Assembly (NCBI GenBank): GCA_021209875.1 | Contig: JAGYVD010000010.1 | Location: forward strand, 2,976,001 to 3,040,000 | Direction: 5' to 3' | Length of the DNA: 64,000 bases | Source of the DNA: Rosellinia necatrix | Lineage: Eukaryota > Ascomycota > Sordariomycetes > Xylariales > Xylariaceae | In this document: in pieces, positions 61,162 through 64,000 of the stretch | How the letters are laid out: the number at the start of each line of letters is the position of its first letter | How positions within the stretch are numbered: the first letter of the stretch is position 1 | The notes under the pieces: generated by a model | The model's input: the letters and a program-made list of their open reading frames with translations, nothing else | The model's database searches: none | Told to the model about the DNA's origin: nothing | Made by a program: the position numbers and the translations under genes

Positions 61162-62184
61162 CTTGTCCGAAAAAAAAAAAAAAAGGGAGACTGGAATGGC
61201 CCGGTGATGTTATGGAAAGCAATGGGCGACCGGAATTGCTGGAGGAAGGGGTGTTGTGCGTGAGGCCGGGGGGAGGGGGCGGATCGAAGCGTGTCGGGTG
61301 CGTTCGATTGTAAATTTTGGCGAGGCTCTGTAAAGGGTCTTAGGGAGACCGAGACGTGACGTCCTTTCCCAAAGAACTGGTGCGCTGGGAATCCATCAAC
61401 GGCAGCCAATCAAACCGGAAGCGTCAACATTTCTTCTTGATACTGTATTTGGTGCATAAGCCGGGATAGATAACCCATATCAAGCCTATTTAAGTTAGTG
61501 CAGGAATGGCTATGTACAAGTAGGTACTTAGTAGTTATGTAATTGACTGCATTGGCTGAGGTGTGTGCACTCGCCACATTTCAACCCCTCCATTGAGGCC
61601 ACATGGGCACCTGCCTCGGATAGGTACCTGATTAGCCTCAGGTACCTAAGCCACACTTAGTAGCTCCTCGCAGACTCCCGTACCCGGAGTAGTTCTGCTA
61701 CATGATACATCAAGTCCCCCCTCGGAATTCCTCACTAACCCAACCTGAGTCAACGAGAGACCAACGCACCTGAGCGGACGTTCCTTGGTCACTTGCGATA
61801 CTTGCATTAATTTTATTAGCCCCTCATTTTCTCCTGCCTGCGATATCAAAGCTCCCCTTCCCCGAACCACCCCCCCTTACCTTATTCCCATTCTACATAC
61901 TACCTACTTAAGCAACTATTCCCCATCCTCACATCCAGCCAGCCTCGCCGCCCATCCCCCATCTCCGGAGCTGCCCTTGGCTCACATCCTCGGCCGCGCC
62001 GCCTTGTCGTGTGGTCGTCTTCCAGTGGGCGTCTTTTCTACCACAGTCCCTCCGTCCCACGGTCCCTCCGCCCGCGGCTACCGTCGCGTACTGTGCAGGG
62101 CAGCAACGGCCTCTGCCACCACTCGGCGTGCCCACCCCCCGGCCCCTGACCCGACCTGACCTGGCCTGACACACGTTGCGCATC
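61162..62184. promoter_or_regulatory. Divergent promoter region, SME1 / MTR10-like
   Basis: About 1 kb between the divergent starts. An A-run of 15 lies just upstream of the SME1 start (61,171-61,185 region). TAGGTA-type words lie at 61,518 and 61,620-61,650 (AGGTACCTGATTAGCCTCAGGTACC, an imperfect inverted repeat). C/T-rich DNA at 61,860-62,150 probably forms the leader of the importin gene. No ORF is called. Confidence 0.5.
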
Positions 62185-64000
62185 ATGGCTGCGAACGGCG
62201 CGCAGCAGGCCTTCCCTCTGGCGGACGTGCTCCAGGCCATGCTGACGATGCGGGGTGGGGACTCGGATAAGAAGGAGAGGGCTACCAACTACCTGGGGGA
62301 GTTCCAGAAGTCGGTTCGTACACCCCCGGAGCGGAGAGGCGCAGAGATGCCGCTGGCACTGGACGTGATTGCTCACATAGACTCCTAGACGGCCGCATGG
62401 ACCGAATCCATCCACATGCTCAAGTCGGCCGCCGATCCTGCCGACAAGCTCTTCGCCGCCACCACTCTGAAGGGAAAGGTGCCGTCGTCCCTCTACCCCA
62501 ACTCCCGCGCCGCCGCCCTTGCACTAACCAGCCACCCCGGCATCAGATAACCTTTGACATCCAGACTCAAGTGCCCCCGAGCGAGATAATAGCTGTGCGC
62601 AACCAGCTTCTGGAGCTCTTGCAGCTATATGCGCCCGGCCCAAAGCCCATAAGGGTTCAGCTTTGCGTATGTCTGGCCATCTTGGCCATCCAGATGAAGG
62701 ACTGGAAGGACGTTCTCGCTGTAGTGGTATCGTCACTCGGCAACCAAGTCGAAAGCCATGCCTGCATCTTGGACTTCCTGAGGGTCCTACCCGAAGAGGT
62801 AACGGAAGGACGCAAAGTCACCTTGACAGTACGTGGACCGAAGCACACCAACACGGCCTTTGCCTTGTCACCCTGCGACAGCGCTCCGTCATGGGACGGC
62901 ATGGGTCAGATCAGAGTCTAATCGATTCTCATCTAGGAAGAAGAACTCAACCAGAGGACAACGGAGCTTTTGCAAGACAACGCGCCACAGGTAGTCCAGC
63001 TCCTCATAAATTACGCCCAGTCGTCCTGTACGTATACCCCAGACCACCTATCACGTAGTTTGTCGAACACTAGCTGATCCTTACGCGCCCAGCGGACGCC
63101 GCAACAAACCCACAACTCTATGAGTGCATAACTTCGTGGCTACGCGAGGTCCCCATCAACGACATCGTCAACTCACCCTTACTAAACTTCATATTTAACG
63201 CCCTGGACACCGACAAGTCTATGCAGGCTGCCGCAGAGTGTGTATCTACGATTGTCAAGGAGACGAGGGACGTCGACGAAAACATCGATACAATCCAGGC
63301 ACTTCTGCCCAGAATCCTGGCCCTGCGCCCTAAAATCCAAAAATTTGCCGATGAAGAGGATGTGGAATCATACAAGTTCTTAACCAGGGTATTATCAGAA
63401 GCAGGCATTGCCTGGGTTGTCGCTATTGCCCGCGAAACTAGCCATTTCAGACCGTTGGTCGACGCAATTTTGGAATGTGCTGCGAGGGATAAAGACCGAG
63501 ATGTCATCGACAATACCTTCGAGTTCTGGTTTGAGCTTAAACAGTACCTCGTCATCGACCGGTATATCGAAGCAAGGGTTCATCTTGTCGATGTCTATTC
63601 AAAACTCGTCGACATATTACTGCAACATTTGCAGTTCCCTGAAGTTGAATCAGGGAATGAAAAGGACTTGTTTGACGGGGACCGAGAAGCAGAAGAGAAG
63701 TTCCGCGAATTTCGGCATCAAATGGGGGACACCCTGAAAGATGCATGTGAGGTCTTGGGCGTGACTGAGTGCCTGACCAAAGTACTCGATGCTATCAAAC
63801 TATGGATGCAGAAGTATGCGAGCATGGCGACCGACGTCGACGTGCCACATTGGCAGAAGCTTGAAGCGCCGCTGTTTGCTATGCGTGCGATGGGCCGCAT
63901 GGTGGAGAAGGATGAGAACATCGTCCTTCCGCAACTTATGCCACTTCTTGTCCAGATGCCCAGCCACGAAAAGTTACGGTTTGCTACGATCATGGTCCTG
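62185..64000 (+). CDS. MTR10: Mtr10/transportin-3 type nuclear import receptor (3' end outside window)
   Basis: Importin-beta family HEAT-repeat receptor. Yeast Mtr10 carries SR-like mRNA-binding proteins (Npl3) and has a role in tRNA traffic. Exons: 62185-62313, 62389-62478, 62547-62828, 62937-63027, 63093 to the window end; phases agree. The visible part is about 500 residues of an expected 950 or so. Landmarks: TAAWTESIHMLKS, DPADKLFAATTLKGKITFD (importin N-terminal HEAT), GPKPIRVQLCVCLAILAIQM and WKDVLAVVVSSLG (Xpo1-like domain), SWLREVPINDIVNSPLL, and TFEFWFELKQYLVI. The first donor is GTTCGT, non-consensus but fixed by frame and conservation; others are GTGCCG, GTACGT and GTACGT. No frameshift is seen. 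Confidence 0.92.

Overview
The window is nuclear DNA from a filamentous ascomycete, most likely a Sordariomycete. Three things point there: short introns with GT..AG ends and CTAAC/CTGAC-like branch sites, gene families typical of Pezizomycotina, and a 26-kb AT-saturated block carrying the signature of repeat-induced point mutation (RIP). The species cannot be named from the sequence.

Layout. 1-14,437 is a gene-rich arm: the 3' end of a GH92 alpha-mannosidase (+), a TMEM184/Hfl1-type seven-helix membrane protein (-, six exons), and the giant lipid-transfer protein Csf1 (+, about 3,235 residues; two tiny 5' exons are resolved here). 15,081-41,087 is one block of nested, mutated transposons with no intact gene. 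42,557-64,000 is a second gene-rich arm: eEF2 (+), a fungal SLATT two-helix protein (+), a fungal rhodopsin-type receptor-like protein (+), a membrane-anchored protein that looks like a degenerate Hsp70/actin-fold ATPase (-), an oligopeptide transporter (-), 5-formyltetrahydrofolate cyclo-ligase (+), the spliceosomal protein SmE (-), and the 5' two thirds or so of an Mtr10/transportin-3 type importin (+, cut by the window end).

The AT-rich block resolves into a Russian doll. An outer element with direct terminal repeats (15,081-15,212 and 40,956-41,087) contains an LTR retrotransposon (22,304-40,921, 199-bp LTRs, target duplication GGGAA). That one contains a Ty3/Gypsy-type retrotransposon (24,745-32,985, 184-bp LTRs, target duplication CTTTT) in which mutated reverse transcriptase and integrase motifs can still be read. 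Younger, unmutated insertions sit inside: two 203-bp solo LTRs (16,205 and 19,548) and a 119-bp MITE-like element (35,762). In all three terminal-repeat pairs the mutation load fades from the inner to the outer side of the repeat, so RIP was confined to each element as it arrived.

The genes are mostly unrelated housekeeping functions (translation, splicing, folate metabolism, nuclear import, lipid transfer, transport). There is no biosynthetic cluster and no CRISPR, tRNA or rRNA gene that I can support. Two neighbouring minus-strand genes (51,886-57,824) carry apparent single-base frameshifts in homopolymers, which are either assembly errors or early decay. Exon coordinates come from reading splice signals, frames and family conservation by eye. 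No database search was run.
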